From assembly GCA_963745205.1 (NCBI GenBank), contig CAVUWX010000003.1:186001-250000 (forward strand): a stretch of DNA of 64,000 nucleotides, written 5' to 3'. Numbering within the stretch: the stretch's first letter is position 1; every line of letters starts with the position of its first letter. Positions 56,080 to 64,000 of this stretch are shown here, piece by piece. Below the pieces are notes generated by a model that made no database searches, was not told where the DNA came from, and saw only the letters and a list, made by a program, of their open reading frames with translations. The position numbers and the translations under genes were made by a program. The stretch is from Hyphomicrobium_A sp963745205. GTDB lineage: Bacteria; Pseudomonadota; Alphaproteobacteria; Rhizobiales; Hyphomicrobiaceae.

Positions 56080-57870
56080 ATGCTGGAGCTGATCGCACAG
56101 AACTTAGCGCCGATCATGTTCGCGGCGCTCGTCATCTTCCTCTTGCTCGGTTACCCGGTCGCATTCTCGCTGGCGGCGGTCGGGCTCATGTTCTTCGTGA
56201 TCGGTGTGGAGCTTGCGCCGCATTCGGGGGGCGTCATCAATCTCTCCTGGCCGCTGCTGCGCACGCTGCCCGAACGCATCTACGGCGTGATGACGAACGA
56301 GACGCTACTTGCCATACCGTTTTTCGCGTTCATGGGCTTGATCCTCGAGCGCTCTGGCATGGCGGAAGACCTGCTCGAGACCGTCGGCCAGCTTTTCGGC
56401 CCCGTGCGCGGCGGCCTCGCCTACGCGGTCGTCTTCGTCGGAACGCTGCTCGCCGCGACGACGGGCGTGGTCGCGGCCTCGGTAATCTCCATGGGCCTCA
56501 TCTCGCTGCCGATCATGTTGCGCTACGGCTACGACCCACGCTTCGCCGCCGGAACAATTGCGGCCTCGGGCACGCTCGCGCAAATCATCCCGCCCTCGCT
56601 GGTGCTGATCGTGATGGCGGACCAGCTCGGCCGCTCGGTCGGCGACATGTACACAGGCGCGCTGATCCCGGGCCTCATGCTATCCGCTTCCTACGCGATC
56701 TTCGTGTTCTTCGTTTCGACCTTCTTCCCCGCGGCGGCGCCGGGCCTGCCGCCCGAAGCGCTGGCGCGGCGCGCGGCCCAGACCTCGGGCCGCTACCTTC
56801 CGTTGCCCGTGCTCGCTGCCATATGCGCAGTCTTTGCCTACTTTACTATGCGCGGCTCGCCCTACTCCGGCGCCGACTACGTCATCCTCATCCTTGGTAT
56901 CGGCGTCGGGCTCGCGTTCGTCGTGGCGGCCGTCAACGTTCTGCTCAAGCGCGTGGCGGGCACACCCTTCCTGTCGCCGCTTTCCGAGCAGGTGATCTTC
57001 GTGATGGTGCCGCCGTTGCTGCTGATCTTCCTCGTGCTCGGCACGATCTTCGTCGGGGTGGCGACGCCGACCGAAGGCGGAGCCATGGGCGCGGTGGGCT
57101 CCATGCTGCTCGCCGCGGCGAAACGCGTCGCCGACCGCAACCCCGCGCGCTTCAATCTCGGGATCGCGCGTAGCGCGGCGCAAGCGACGGCGAAGCTCTC
57201 GGCGTTCGTCATGTTCATTCTGGTGGGCGCGCGCATTTTTTCGCTGACCTTCTACGGCGTCAACGGCCACAAGTGGGTCGAGCACCTGCTCGTGTCGCTG
57301 CCCGGGGGCGCGGTGGGCTTCCTCGTCGTCGTCAACGTGCTTGTGTTCTTCCTCGCCTTCTTCCTCGATTTCTTCGAGCTCGCCTTCATCATCATCCCGC
57401 TGCTCGCGCCGGCGGCCCAGAAGCTCGGCATCGACCTCGTCTGGTTCGGCGTGGTCCTCGCGGTCAACATGCAGACGAGCTTCATGCACCCGCCGTTCGG
57501 CTTTGCGCTGTTCTATCTGCGCTCGGTGGCGCCACGCACGAGCTACGTCGACAAGGTGACGGGACGAACGATGCCACCGGTCACGACGGGGCAGATCTAC
57601 TGGGGCGCAGTGCCTTTCGTGCTGATCCAGTGCGCCATGGTGGCACTGCTGATCGCCGCGCCGGGCCTCGTGCGACACGATACGGTACCGGTCCCGCGGG
57701 CAGCTCCGGCGCACTACGCGCCAGGTGCACCACAGAAAGCTCAAGGTCGGGGATTGTCGCTGCCACCGTACCCGCCGGCGATCCCCGGCGCGCCGCCGCC
57801 CTTGAGCTCTGGCCCCGGCGCGCCGACGCTCGACCTCTCCGTCCCGCCGACGATCGCGCCGCGCCCTTAG
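56080..57870 (+). CDS. dctM: TRAP transporter large permease, DctM family
   Basis: The 596-residue protein has the membrane-span pattern of DctM (IPFFAFMGLILERSGMAEDLLE, then ASGTLAQIIPPSLVLIVMADQ). It is longer than the usual 430 residues because of an extra membrane region in the middle and a Pro-rich tail of about 60 residues. Such long forms occur in TakP-type systems. Its stop codon overlaps the stop of the convergent binding-protein gene by four bases. Confidence 0.92.
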   Translation: MLELIAQNLAPIMFAALVIFLLLGYPVAFSLAAVGLMFFVIGVELAPHSGGVINLSWPLLRTLPERIYGVMTNETLLAIPFFAFMGLILERSGMAEDLLETVGQLFGPVRGGLAYAVVFVGTLLAATTGVVAASVISMGLISLPIMLRYGYDPRFAAGTIAASGTLAQIIPPSLVLIVMADQLGRSVGDMYTGALIPGLMLSASYAIFVFFVSTFFPAAAPGLPPEALARRAAQTSGRYLPLPVLAAICAVFAYFTMRGSPYSGADYVILILGIGVGLAFVVAAVNVLLKRVAGTPFLSPLSEQVIFVMVPPLLLIFLVLGTIFVGVATPTEGGAMGAVGSMLLAAAKRVADRNPARFNLGIARSAAQATAKLSAFVMFILVGARIFSLTFYGVNGHKWVEHLLVSLPGGAVGFLVVVNVLVFFLAFFLDFFELAFIIIPLLAPAAQKLGIDLVWFGVVLAVNMQTSFMHPPFGFALFYLRSVAPRTSYVDKVTGRTMPPVTTGQIYWGAVPFVLIQCAMVALLIAAPGLVRHDTVPVPRAAPAHYAPGAPQKAQGRGLSLPPYPPAIPGAPPPLSSGPGAPTLDLSVPPTIAPRP

Positions 57871-58991
57871 ACCAGCCCCTTCCGCTGCTGGATCATCATG
57901 TACGTGTCGTAGGTGGCTTCCGCGATCTGGAACCACAAATAGTCGGGCCCACGCACCGCCTTCATGGCCTCGTAGACCTTCTTGAAGTCGGCATTCTTCG
58001 CGGCGATCTCGTCGAAGACTTGGTTCGATGCGTTGAAACAGGCGTCGAGCACGGCTTCGGAGAACGGCCGCAGCTCCGCCCCACCGATCGCGAGGCGCTG
58101 CAGTGCCTGCGGGTTCTCGATGTCGTAGCGCGCCATCATCGTCGTGTTGGCGAGCGCCGCCGCCGCCTTCACCGCCGCCTGATAGCTCTTGGGCAGCTCG
58201 TTCCACTTTTCCAGATTGAAGAAGAAGCTCAGCATGGCCTGCCCCTCCCACCAACCTGGGTAGTAGTAGTACTTGGCGACCTTGGAGAACCCGAGCTTCT
58301 CGTCGTCGTAGGGGCCGACCCACTCGGCGGCGTCGATGGTGCCCTTCTCGAGCGCAGGATAGATGTCGCCGCCTGCGATCTGCTGCGGCACCGCGCCGAT
58401 GCGCGACATCACCGCGCCGGCGAGACCGCCGATGCGGATCTTCAAACCCCGCCAGTCCTCCGGCGTGTTGATCTCCTTGCGGTACCAGCCGCCCATCTGC
58501 GTGCCGGTGTTGCCGCCGGGCAGACCGAAAATATTAAAGCGGCTGTAGAACGCGTTCATCAGCTCGATGCCGCCGCCCTCGTACATCCATGCGTTCTGCA
58601 TGCGGTAGTCGAGGCCGAACGGCACGGCCGTGCCGAAGGCGAAGGTCGGGTCCTTGCCCCAATAGTAGTAGGAGGCGGTGTGGCACGCCTCCACGCTGCC
58701 GTTGGAAACTGCATCGGCGGCCGAAAGGCCCGGTACGATCTCGGTCGGCGCGAAGACGCGGATCTGGAAGCGGTCGTCGGTCATTTCGGCGAGCGATTTG
58801 ACGAACACCTCCGCCGTGCCGAAGATCGTGTCGAGCGATTTGGGAAAGCTCGACACCATGCGCCACTCGATCGATGGGGTGCCCTGCGCCAGCGCCGGGG
58901 CAGCCACCCCACCGCTCGCCGCTCCGGCTGTTGCTACCGTCAGAAATTTCCGCCGATCGAGCTTGCCGGTCACCACGCGATTCTCCCCCAC
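57867..58991 (-). CDS. dctP: TRAP solute-binding protein, TakP/DctP family
   Basis: The 374-residue protein has a Tat-type leader (KLDRRKFLTVATAGAASGG) and the family opening WRMVSSFPKSLDTIFGTAEV. The binding-site Arg region is GLKIRIGGLAGAVM, with EWVGPYDDEKLG following. This subtype binds 2-oxo acids or related anions in TakP. It faces dctQM from the opposite strand and completes the transporter. Confidence 0.92.
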   Translation of the reverse strand: MGENRVVTGKLDRRKFLTVATAGAASGGVAAPALAQGTPSIEWRMVSSFPKSLDTIFGTAEVFVKSLAEMTDDRFQIRVFAPTEIVPGLSAADAVSNGSVEACHTASYYYWGKDPTFAFGTAVPFGLDYRMQNAWMYEGGGIELMNAFYSRFNIFGLPGGNTGTQMGGWYRKEINTPEDWRGLKIRIGGLAGAVMSRIGAVPQQIAGGDIYPALEKGTIDAAEWVGPYDDEKLGFSKVAKYYYYPGWWEGQAMLSFFFNLEKWNELPKSYQAAVKAAAALANTTMMARYDIENPQALQRLAIGGAELRPFSEAVLDACFNASNQVFDEIAAKNADFKKVYEAMKAVRGPDYLWFQIAEATYDTYMMIQQRKGLV

Positions 58992-59099
58992 GAGTCCGAG
59001 GCCGTCTCAGCCCCTGCCCCTCGCGGGCAAGTTATAGACGCCGGCCCAAGCGGCCACAATTGCTTGCCCACGCCTCACCGCGGGCCTAAACCGCAGCGC

Positions 59100-59765
59100 A
59101 TGTCCAAAGCTGACCCAAATTGCGAAGTGACCGGCGTGCTAATCGCCGGCGGCAGCTCGGCGCGCATGGGCCATCGCGAAAAAGCCCTGCTCGACCTCGC
59201 GGGCCGGCCGATGATTGAGCGCGTCATCGACCGGCTTCGCCCGCAGGTCGGCCGCATGGTCATCAACGCCAACGGGGACGCCGAACGCTTTGCGCCGTTT
59301 GGCCTGCCCGTCGTCGCCGACGTCATCGCTGGCCACGCCGGACCCCTGGCGGGATTGCAGGCCGGCCTCGCATGGGCGCGGCGCGAAACGCCGGACGCGC
59401 GTTTCGTCGCCAGCGTCGCGGCGGACACACCTTTCATTCCGGGCGACCTCGTCGCGCACCTGCTCGCGGCGCTTGAGGATGCGCGCACGACCTCCGCCAT
59501 CGCATCTTCGGGTGGTGAGTGGATGCCCATCGTCGGCGTCTGGGCCGTCGAACTGGCAGGCGCACTCGCGGATTCGCTGCGCCAAGGCGTGCGCGCCGTG
59601 CACCGCTTCGCCAAAGCACAGAGGAGCGCCATCGTCGATTTCCCGTTTGTTGAGGTCGGCGGCGAGAGCGTTGATCCGTTCTTCAACGTGAACACGCCGG
59701 AGGATCTGGAGAAGGCGCACGCGCTTCTCGCCGCGCGCGGCGTTACGGAGATGGCGCGTGGCTAG
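59100..59765 (+). CDS. mobA: molybdenum cofactor guanylyltransferase
   Basis: The 221-residue protein has the nucleotidyltransferase motif VLIAGGSSARMGHREKALL, DTPF (metal-binding Asp), and a C-terminal FFNVNTPEDL. It joins GMP to molybdopterin to make the guanine-dinucleotide cofactor. The ATG is at 59100. It overlaps mobB by eight bases. Confidence 0.93.
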   Translation: MSKADPNCEVTGVLIAGGSSARMGHREKALLDLAGRPMIERVIDRLRPQVGRMVINANGDAERFAPFGLPVVADVIAGHAGPLAGLQAGLAWARRETPDARFVASVAADTPFIPGDLVAHLLAALEDARTTSAIASSGGEWMPIVGVWAVELAGALADSLRQGVRAVHRFAKAQRSAIVDFPFVEVGGESVDPFFNVNTPEDLEKAHALLAARGVTEMARG

Positions 59766-60276
59766 CGCGCCGCCGCTGATCGGCATTGTCGGCTGGAAAA
59801 TCTCCGGCAAGACCACGCTGCTCGAGCACCTCATCGCGGCGCTTACACGCCAGGACTTCAGCGTCGCAACGATCAAACACACGCATCACGAGTTGCGCGC
59901 TCACGATGGCGCCACCGATGGCGAACGGCACGCGCGGGCTGGCGCCATCCAAACTGCGGTAATCGGACCCTCGCAGTGGGAGCTTGCGGGGGAGCTTCAC
60001 AGCACTCCGCCCCCCGCGCTCGAGGAGATCGCGCAGCGCCTCGCACCCGCCGATCTCATTCTGGTCGAAGGTTTCAAGAGCGCCGCCATTCCAAAGATCG
60101 AGGTGCGGCGGCAAGCGACCGCGACGCGCGTCCCGCTCGCGCCCTGCGATCCGCTCATCATCGCCATCGCTGCCGATCATGCCGTCGAGGCAAGCTCTGT
60201 GCCCGTATTCGCGCTCGATGATATCGAGGGCATCGCGGCCTTCATCCTCGACACCGCCAGCCTCAAGTCGCGCTGA
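59758..60276 (+). CDS. mobB: molybdopterin-guanine dinucleotide biosynthesis protein MobB
   Basis: The 172-residue GTP-binding protein has the P-loop GWKISGKTTLLEHLI and LILVEGFKSAAIPKIEV. It assists MobA. The GTG start overlaps the mobA stop, so the two are coupled. The moaA gene lies 530 bases downstream. Confidence 0.92.
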   Translation: MASAPPLIGIVGWKISGKTTLLEHLIAALTRQDFSVATIKHTHHELRAHDGATDGERHARAGAIQTAVIGPSQWELAGELHSTPPPALEEIAQRLAPADLILVEGFKSAAIPKIEVRRQATATRVPLAPCDPLIIAIAADHAVEASSVPVFALDDIEGIAAFILDTASLKSR

Positions 60277-60285
60277 AGCCGCGGG

Positions 60286-60639
60286 TCAACCCTTGCGCCC
60301 GGTATGGCGTCCCCAAGCCGGCCACGGAAAACGTACTCCGTGTCCGCGCGCGTGCGCTTTCCATCGTCGCCGCAGGTAGCCGCCGGCGATAATCAGGACG
60401 ACCAGCGCTACCGCGGCCAATAGGGCCCAATGCGCCACGAGCGAGCGGTTGGGTTCCAACGCTTCCTCCGGGAGCGGAACGAGTCGCCCCGCCCTGTCCG
60501 GCCGGACCGAGGGCCCCAGCTCTGCAATGCGGGTAGCGGCGCCGACGAACGACGTTTGCGCCCAACGCTCCCCCGGCGTCCCGATATCGGCTCCGGCTCT
60601 GATCGCAAGCCACGCGAGAAGCCCAACGAGCGCACGCAT
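60286..60639 (-). CDS. hypothetical protein with signal peptide and C-terminal span
   Basis: The 117-residue product has an N-terminal hydrophobic segment (ALVGLLAWLAIRAGA), a polar middle, and a strong membrane span (WALLAAVALVVLIIAGGYL) before a basic tail. It converges with mobB. I do not recognise it. Confidence 0.5.
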   Translation of the reverse strand: MRALVGLLAWLAIRAGADIGTPGERWAQTSFVGAATRIAELGPSVRPDRAGRLVPLPEEALEPNRSLVAHWALLAAVALVVLIIAGGYLRRRWKAHARGHGVRFPWPAWGRHTGRKG

Positions 60640-60809
60640 CTGTTACATCCTGTGGTCTCCGGGGTCTTGTTTGCCCAAAGAAAGAATGCTTCCTCTGGGC
60701 TTGAACGATCGTCAGCCGGCGCTAGCTTAACGCAGGCGCGGATTGCGTGTTTCCTACAGCCTAGTACCGCGAATTGTACCTCGATCTCGACCTGGAGCAG
60801 GACCCGTCG

Positions 60810-61835
60810 ATGGGTGACCGGATAGAAATGCTGCCCCGGCAGGCGTTGCGCGACAGCTTCGGCCGCGCCATCACCTACCTGCGGGTGTCCGTCACCGATC
60901 GCTGCGACCTCCGGTGTGTCTATTGCATGTCGGAGCACATGACGTTCCTGCCACGGCGCGATTTGCTCACGCTCGAGGAGCTCGACCGCATCTGCTCGGC
61001 GTTCGTGCAGCGCGGAGTGAAGAAGTTGCGCATCACCGGCGGCGAGCCGCTCGTGCGCCGAAACATCATGCGGCTATTCGAGTCGCTCGGCCGGCACCTC
61101 GACGGCGGCGGGCTCGAGGAGCTCACGCTCACGACCAACGGCAGCCAGCTCAAGCGCTTCGCCGGTGCGCTGAAAGCCGCCGGCGTCGCGCGCGTCAACG
61201 TCTCGCTCGACACGCTCGACCCCGACCGCTACCGCGCGATCACGCGATGGGGCGATCTGGCGGTGGTTATGGAAGGCCTTGAGGCGGCAGATGCGGCCGG
61301 CTTGGCGGTGAAGATCAACACGGTGGCGCTCAAGGGCACCAACGAGGACGATTTCGACGATCTCATCCGCTTCGCGCACGGGCGCGGCTACGACCTCACC
61401 CTCATCGAGACGATGCCGCTCGGTGAGATCGATGCCGACCGCACGGAACAGTACCTGCCGCTCACGATCGTGCGCGCGCGGCTCATGGACCGTTGGACGC
61501 TTCAAGATGTTAGCCATCGCACGGGTGGCCCGGCGCGCTACGTGGAGGTGCGCGAGAGCGGCGGCCGCCTCGGCTTCATCACACCGATGACGCATAATTT
61601 TTGCGAAAGCTGCAACCGCGTACGCCTCACCTGCACCGGCACGCTTTATATGTGCCTCGGTCAGGAGGACTCGGCGGATCTGCGAACCCCTTTGCGGGCG
61701 AGCGACGACAATCGCGGCCTGCATGCCGCGATCGACCGGGCCATCGCCATTAAGCCTAAAGGCCACGATTTCGTCATCGACCGGCGTACCCGCAAACCCG
61801 CCGTCGCCCGCCATATGAGCGTCACAGGAGGATAG
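60810..61835 (+). CDS. moaA: GTP 3',8-cyclase
   Basis: The 341-residue radical-SAM enzyme has the N-terminal cluster motif CDLRCVYC, RITGGEPLVRR, and the second cluster Cys in CESCNRVRLTCTGTLYMCL. It makes the pterin precursor for the molybdenum cofactor from GTP. ATG 60810 follows GGAGCAGGA; a TTG at 60774 is in frame. It lies near mobAB, giving a Moco cluster. Confidence 0.94.
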   Translation: MGDRIEMLPRQALRDSFGRAITYLRVSVTDRCDLRCVYCMSEHMTFLPRRDLLTLEELDRICSAFVQRGVKKLRITGGEPLVRRNIMRLFESLGRHLDGGGLEELTLTTNGSQLKRFAGALKAAGVARVNVSLDTLDPDRYRAITRWGDLAVVMEGLEAADAAGLAVKINTVALKGTNEDDFDDLIRFAHGRGYDLTLIETMPLGEIDADRTEQYLPLTIVRARLMDRWTLQDVSHRTGGPARYVEVRESGGRLGFITPMTHNFCESCNRVRLTCTGTLYMCLGQEDSADLRTPLRASDDNRGLHAAIDRAIAIKPKGHDFVIDRRTRKPAVARHMSVTGG

Positions 61836-61886
61836 TTGCCTTGGGCGCCCTTTGGTGGGCAGGTGGGATTGAGACGACGGGGACCG

Positions 61887-62750
61887 ATGTCGAAATACGG
61901 TATGGGGCTGCTGCGCTCCGCGCGCCTCACGCGGCATCAACTCATTGCCTTCGCCCTCGTCTCCGCCATCCTCAACGGCATTGTCACGGCTTGCGTCGGC
62001 ACCTGGCTCGCGCAGACCTACGCCACCCAGCAATCGCGCCGGAAATCGGTCGAGACGCTCGCCCACCTGATTTATGACCGACGCACGCGCGCCGGCATGG
62101 TCGTGTCCTCGATGCGCCGCAACGCATCGCTCGACGAGATCCAGTACCGCAAGCGTGCCTACGACGAGGCCTACGTCGACTGGAATAAGAACATCCTCTT
62201 GAACCTGTTCGCCATCCGCGAGGTGGCGGGCGATCTCAAGTTCGCGACACTCGCCAAGGCATTTGAGGACGAGCTCGTCGCCTCGATGGCGGACGTCGAC
62301 CGCTGCCTGACCCAGGCCTACGACCACAAGCTCAAAGGCGAGGACGTGGCACCCCTGCTCGAGGCCTGCCACATGGCGACGATGCATCAGTTCGTGCTCG
62401 ACTGCGGCGCAACCTTCACCGACGAGCTCTACAAGCTGACGCGGATCACGCTGTACCCGTTCTCGCGCGCGCTGGAGGAGCGCAAGCGGCTCGCCGAGGC
62501 CAATATCAAGGCGAACTGCACGCGGCCCCCGGAAGAGCCGCCGCTCACCGGCACGGTGACGGCGGCGCCCACAATGCCCCCTGCACCTTCGGCGACTGTG
62601 ACGCCGACAGCCACGCCCACGGCGACCACGGCGCCTGCGCCCGCCCCAGAGCGGACGCCGCAAGCCGCCCCTGCATCAACGCCGGAGCGTGCCCCGGCGG
62701 CGACCCCGCCACAGCCGGCAGTGCCCGCGGCTGCTAGCCCATCGCCCTAG
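61887..62750 (+). CDS. hypothetical single-span protein with helical domain and Pro-rich tail
   Basis: The product has 287 residues: a membrane span (LIAFALVSAILNGIVTACVG), a helical periplasmic or cytosolic domain (about 60-215) with Cys residues in DRCLTQAY, LEACHMAT and LDCGATF, and a Pro/Thr/Ala-rich tail. ATG 61887 follows ACGGGGACCG. I do not recognise it. It starts 52 bases after moaA and could be co-transcribed. Confidence 0.6.
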   Translation: MSKYGMGLLRSARLTRHQLIAFALVSAILNGIVTACVGTWLAQTYATQQSRRKSVETLAHLIYDRRTRAGMVVSSMRRNASLDEIQYRKRAYDEAYVDWNKNILLNLFAIREVAGDLKFATLAKAFEDELVASMADVDRCLTQAYDHKLKGEDVAPLLEACHMATMHQFVLDCGATFTDELYKLTRITLYPFSRALEERKRLAEANIKANCTRPPEEPPLTGTVTAAPTMPPAPSATVTPTATPTATTAPAPAPERTPQAAPASTPERAPAATPPQPAVPAAASPSP

Positions 62751-62753
62751 TTC

Positions 62754-63119
62754 TTAGGCAAGCAACTTGCGCACGGTCGCCCGCACCTGATCGAGCGTGA
62801 ACGGCTTGGAGATTACCGCAACGTTGGGGCCTTTCAGCGTTTTCGCGCGCTCGAGCTGCTCGGCAAATCCCGACATCAAGAGAACGCGCAGGCCGGGGTG
62901 CAGGGAGGACGCGCGCTCGGCCAGCTTGATGCCGTCGAGTAGCGGCATTTCGACGTCGCTCACCAAGAGGTCGAACGGCTGCGCGCCCGTGCCCTTTACG
63001 CGTTCGAGCGCCTCGCCGCCGTCCTGGGTGACCTGCACCATGTGCCCGTCGCCCTCGAGTGCGCGCTTGACCAGATCGCGGGTCGCCGCGTCGTCATCCG
63101 CCAGCAGTATCCGCGCCAT
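62754..63119 (-). CDS. cpdR: CpdR-like single-domain response regulator
   Basis: The 121-residue receiver has the acidic pair in ILLADDDAA, phospho-acceptor Asp in LLVSDVEMPLLDGIKLA, and Lys in VISKPFTLDQV. Its sequence is close to CpdR, the Caulobacter and rhizobial regulator that localises ClpXP during the cell cycle. No output domain is present. ATG 63119 begins the receiver. It converges with the 61887 gene with three bases between. Confidence 0.88.
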   Translation of the reverse strand: MARILLADDDAATRDLVKRALEGDGHMVQVTQDGGEALERVKGTGAQPFDLLVSDVEMPLLDGIKLAERASSLHPGLRVLLMSGFAEQLERAKTLKGPNVAVISKPFTLDQVRATVRKLLA

Positions 63120-63144
63120 CAACACCCCCTTCTTCGAAGTAAGC

Positions 63145-63693
63145 CTACTCGCGCACAACTCGGCCCACGAACGGCAGCTCGCGGTAGCGGTGCGCAACGT
63201 CCATGCCGTACCCTACGACGAACGTATCCGGACATTCGAATGCGCAATAGTCCGGCTCGACGTGCACTGCGCGCTTTACCCGCTTATCGAGCAGCACACA
63301 CGTCTTGATCGCTTTCGCGCCGCGGGCAGAGATCAAGTCCTTGGCGAAGGCGAGCGTGCGCCCGGAATCGAGCACATCATCGACGATGAGCACGCTACGG
63401 CCGCGCACGTCGAGGTCCATGTCGCGCAGGATCGTGACCTGGCCTGCGGAGGTACGCGCCTTGCGATAGCTCGACAGCGTCATGAAGTCGACCTCGGGCG
63501 CGAGCCCCACGCCGTGCAGGGCGCGGATAAGGTCGGCGGCGAACACGAAGCTTCCCTTTAGGATCGCCACCACCATCAGATTGTCGGCTCGATCGCTCGC
63601 GATCTCGCGGGCGAGCTCGCCGAGGCGACGCGCGATGGCCTCAGGGGAGAATATGATCTCGAGCTCGGGGCCGGCCGTCGGATTGTCGTTCAT
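63145..63693 (-). CDS. hpt: hypoxanthine phosphoribosyltransferase
   Basis: The 182-residue purine-salvage enzyme has the PRPP motif VLIVDDVLDSGRTLAFA and the metal/base segment VAILKGSFVFAADLIRAL. It makes IMP or GMP from hypoxanthine or guanine. ATG 63693 is chosen because the 44 residues upstream in frame are unlike the family. It is followed by cpdR on the same strand. Confidence 0.94.
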   Translation of the reverse strand: MNDNPTAGPELEIIFSPEAIARRLGELAREIASDRADNLMVVAILKGSFVFAADLIRALHGVGLAPEVDFMTLSSYRKARTSAGQVTILRDMDLDVRGRSVLIVDDVLDSGRTLAFAKDLISARGAKAIKTCVLLDKRVKRAVHVEPDYCAFECPDTFVVGYGMDVAHRYRELPFVGRVVRE

Positions 63694-63911
63694 GTGCGCT
63701 GTCCAACTGCGGTTAACCGCTTTGCACGTGTCCAAGGATAGCAGGACATTGCATCTCCCATGCAATGCCGCCATAACCTCCCCGAGGAGTGCGCCGTACC
63801 TTTCACGCACACGAACCCGCCACATTCCTGAACGATTGATCGCTCGTCACGCGTTCCGCGCAAGGGTACCGGGGGCCCTCACTTTATGTTGCAAACTGCC
63901 GGCCAACACTC

Positions 63912-64000
63912 GTGATCCGATTGACGAACATCGCGCTTGCCTACGAGCAGGGGCCCGACGTCCTTTCGAAGGTCAGCTTTCACTTGCGACCGGGCTCGTT
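63912..64000 (+). CDS. ftsE: cell-division ATP-binding protein FtsE (3' truncated)
   Basis: The window ends 30 codons into the gene. GTG 63912 opens (V/M)IRLTNIALAYEQGPDVLS, followed by KVSFHLRPGSF, the start of an ABC ATPase of the FtsE type. FtsE works with FtsX to activate cell-wall hydrolases at division. The Walker motifs lie outside the window. Confidence 0.8.
   Translation, partial: MIRLTNIALAYEQGPDVLSKVSFHLRPGS

Noticed and set aside
57273..59100. Long open frame on the plus strand running into mobA
   Set aside because: It lies over dctM and antisense to dctP, both clear genes, and its residues are Arg/Ala/Gly-rich as expected for a shadow frame. Only the part from ATG 59100 is MobA.

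Overview
This is GC-rich chromosomal DNA from an alphaproteobacterium, most likely a Hyphomicrobiales member close to Hyphomicrobium. The evidence is a circularly permuted two-piece ssrA next to an alpha-type sspB, a cpdR-like receiver, the gene order thyA-folA-hflK-hflC-DUF2065-degP, and a glycerate dehydrogenase that resembles, from memory, the Hyphomicrobium methylovorum enzyme. Serine-glyoxylate aminotransferase and glycerate dehydrogenase lie close together, which fits a serine-cycle methylotroph but does not prove it. I see no tRNA, rRNA, CRISPR array, phage or insertion sequence.

Layout. 1-1.4 kb: end of a SoxS-like thioredoxin-fold gene and a frameshifted TRAP solute-binding protein. 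1.5-5.9 kb: the most unusual block, with a small coiled-coil protein, a membrane protein (cytosolic roadblock-like region, one membrane span, BON and OmpA domains), a Ras-like GTPase, a histidine kinase and a receiver. 6-11.2 kb: Cys-rich secreted protein, sgaA, amidase, DUF4389, hprA. 11.2-19.9 kb: two tandem TonB-dependent receptors divergent from a secreted protein-exbB-exbD-tonB operon, with paired palindromes upstream of both receptors. 20-23 kb: a sensorless histidine kinase translationally coupled to a HerA-type ATPase. 23-31 kb: psd-pssA, thyA-folA-hflKC-DUF2065-degP and a CPBP protease. 31-36.2 kb: ssrA-sspB, then an EmrAB-like pump with a divergent TetR regulator. 36-47.9 kb: c-type cytochrome, hydrolase, L,D-transpeptidase, rhlE, small membrane proteins, a decayed patch with an internal duplication, a lytic transglycosylase and ndh. 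47.9-55.2 kb: infC-rpmI-rplT-pheS-pheT and mrp. 55.4-64 kb: a TRAP transporter, mobA-mobB and moaA, cpdR, hpt and the start of ftsE.

How genes work together. ssrA adds the degradation tag that SspB delivers to ClpXP, and CpdR also controls ClpXP. The receptors, ExbB, ExbD and TonB form one outer-membrane uptake system. sgaA and hprA are consecutive serine-cycle steps. HflK and HflC act with the FtsH protease.

Quality caveat. Six genes (the 332 TRAP protein, the 4150 kinase, the first TonB receptor, hflC, thyA and pheS) carry seven single-base frame breaks. pheS is essential and broken twice, so I read most of these as sequencing or assembly errors, and the affected genes are given as single loci.
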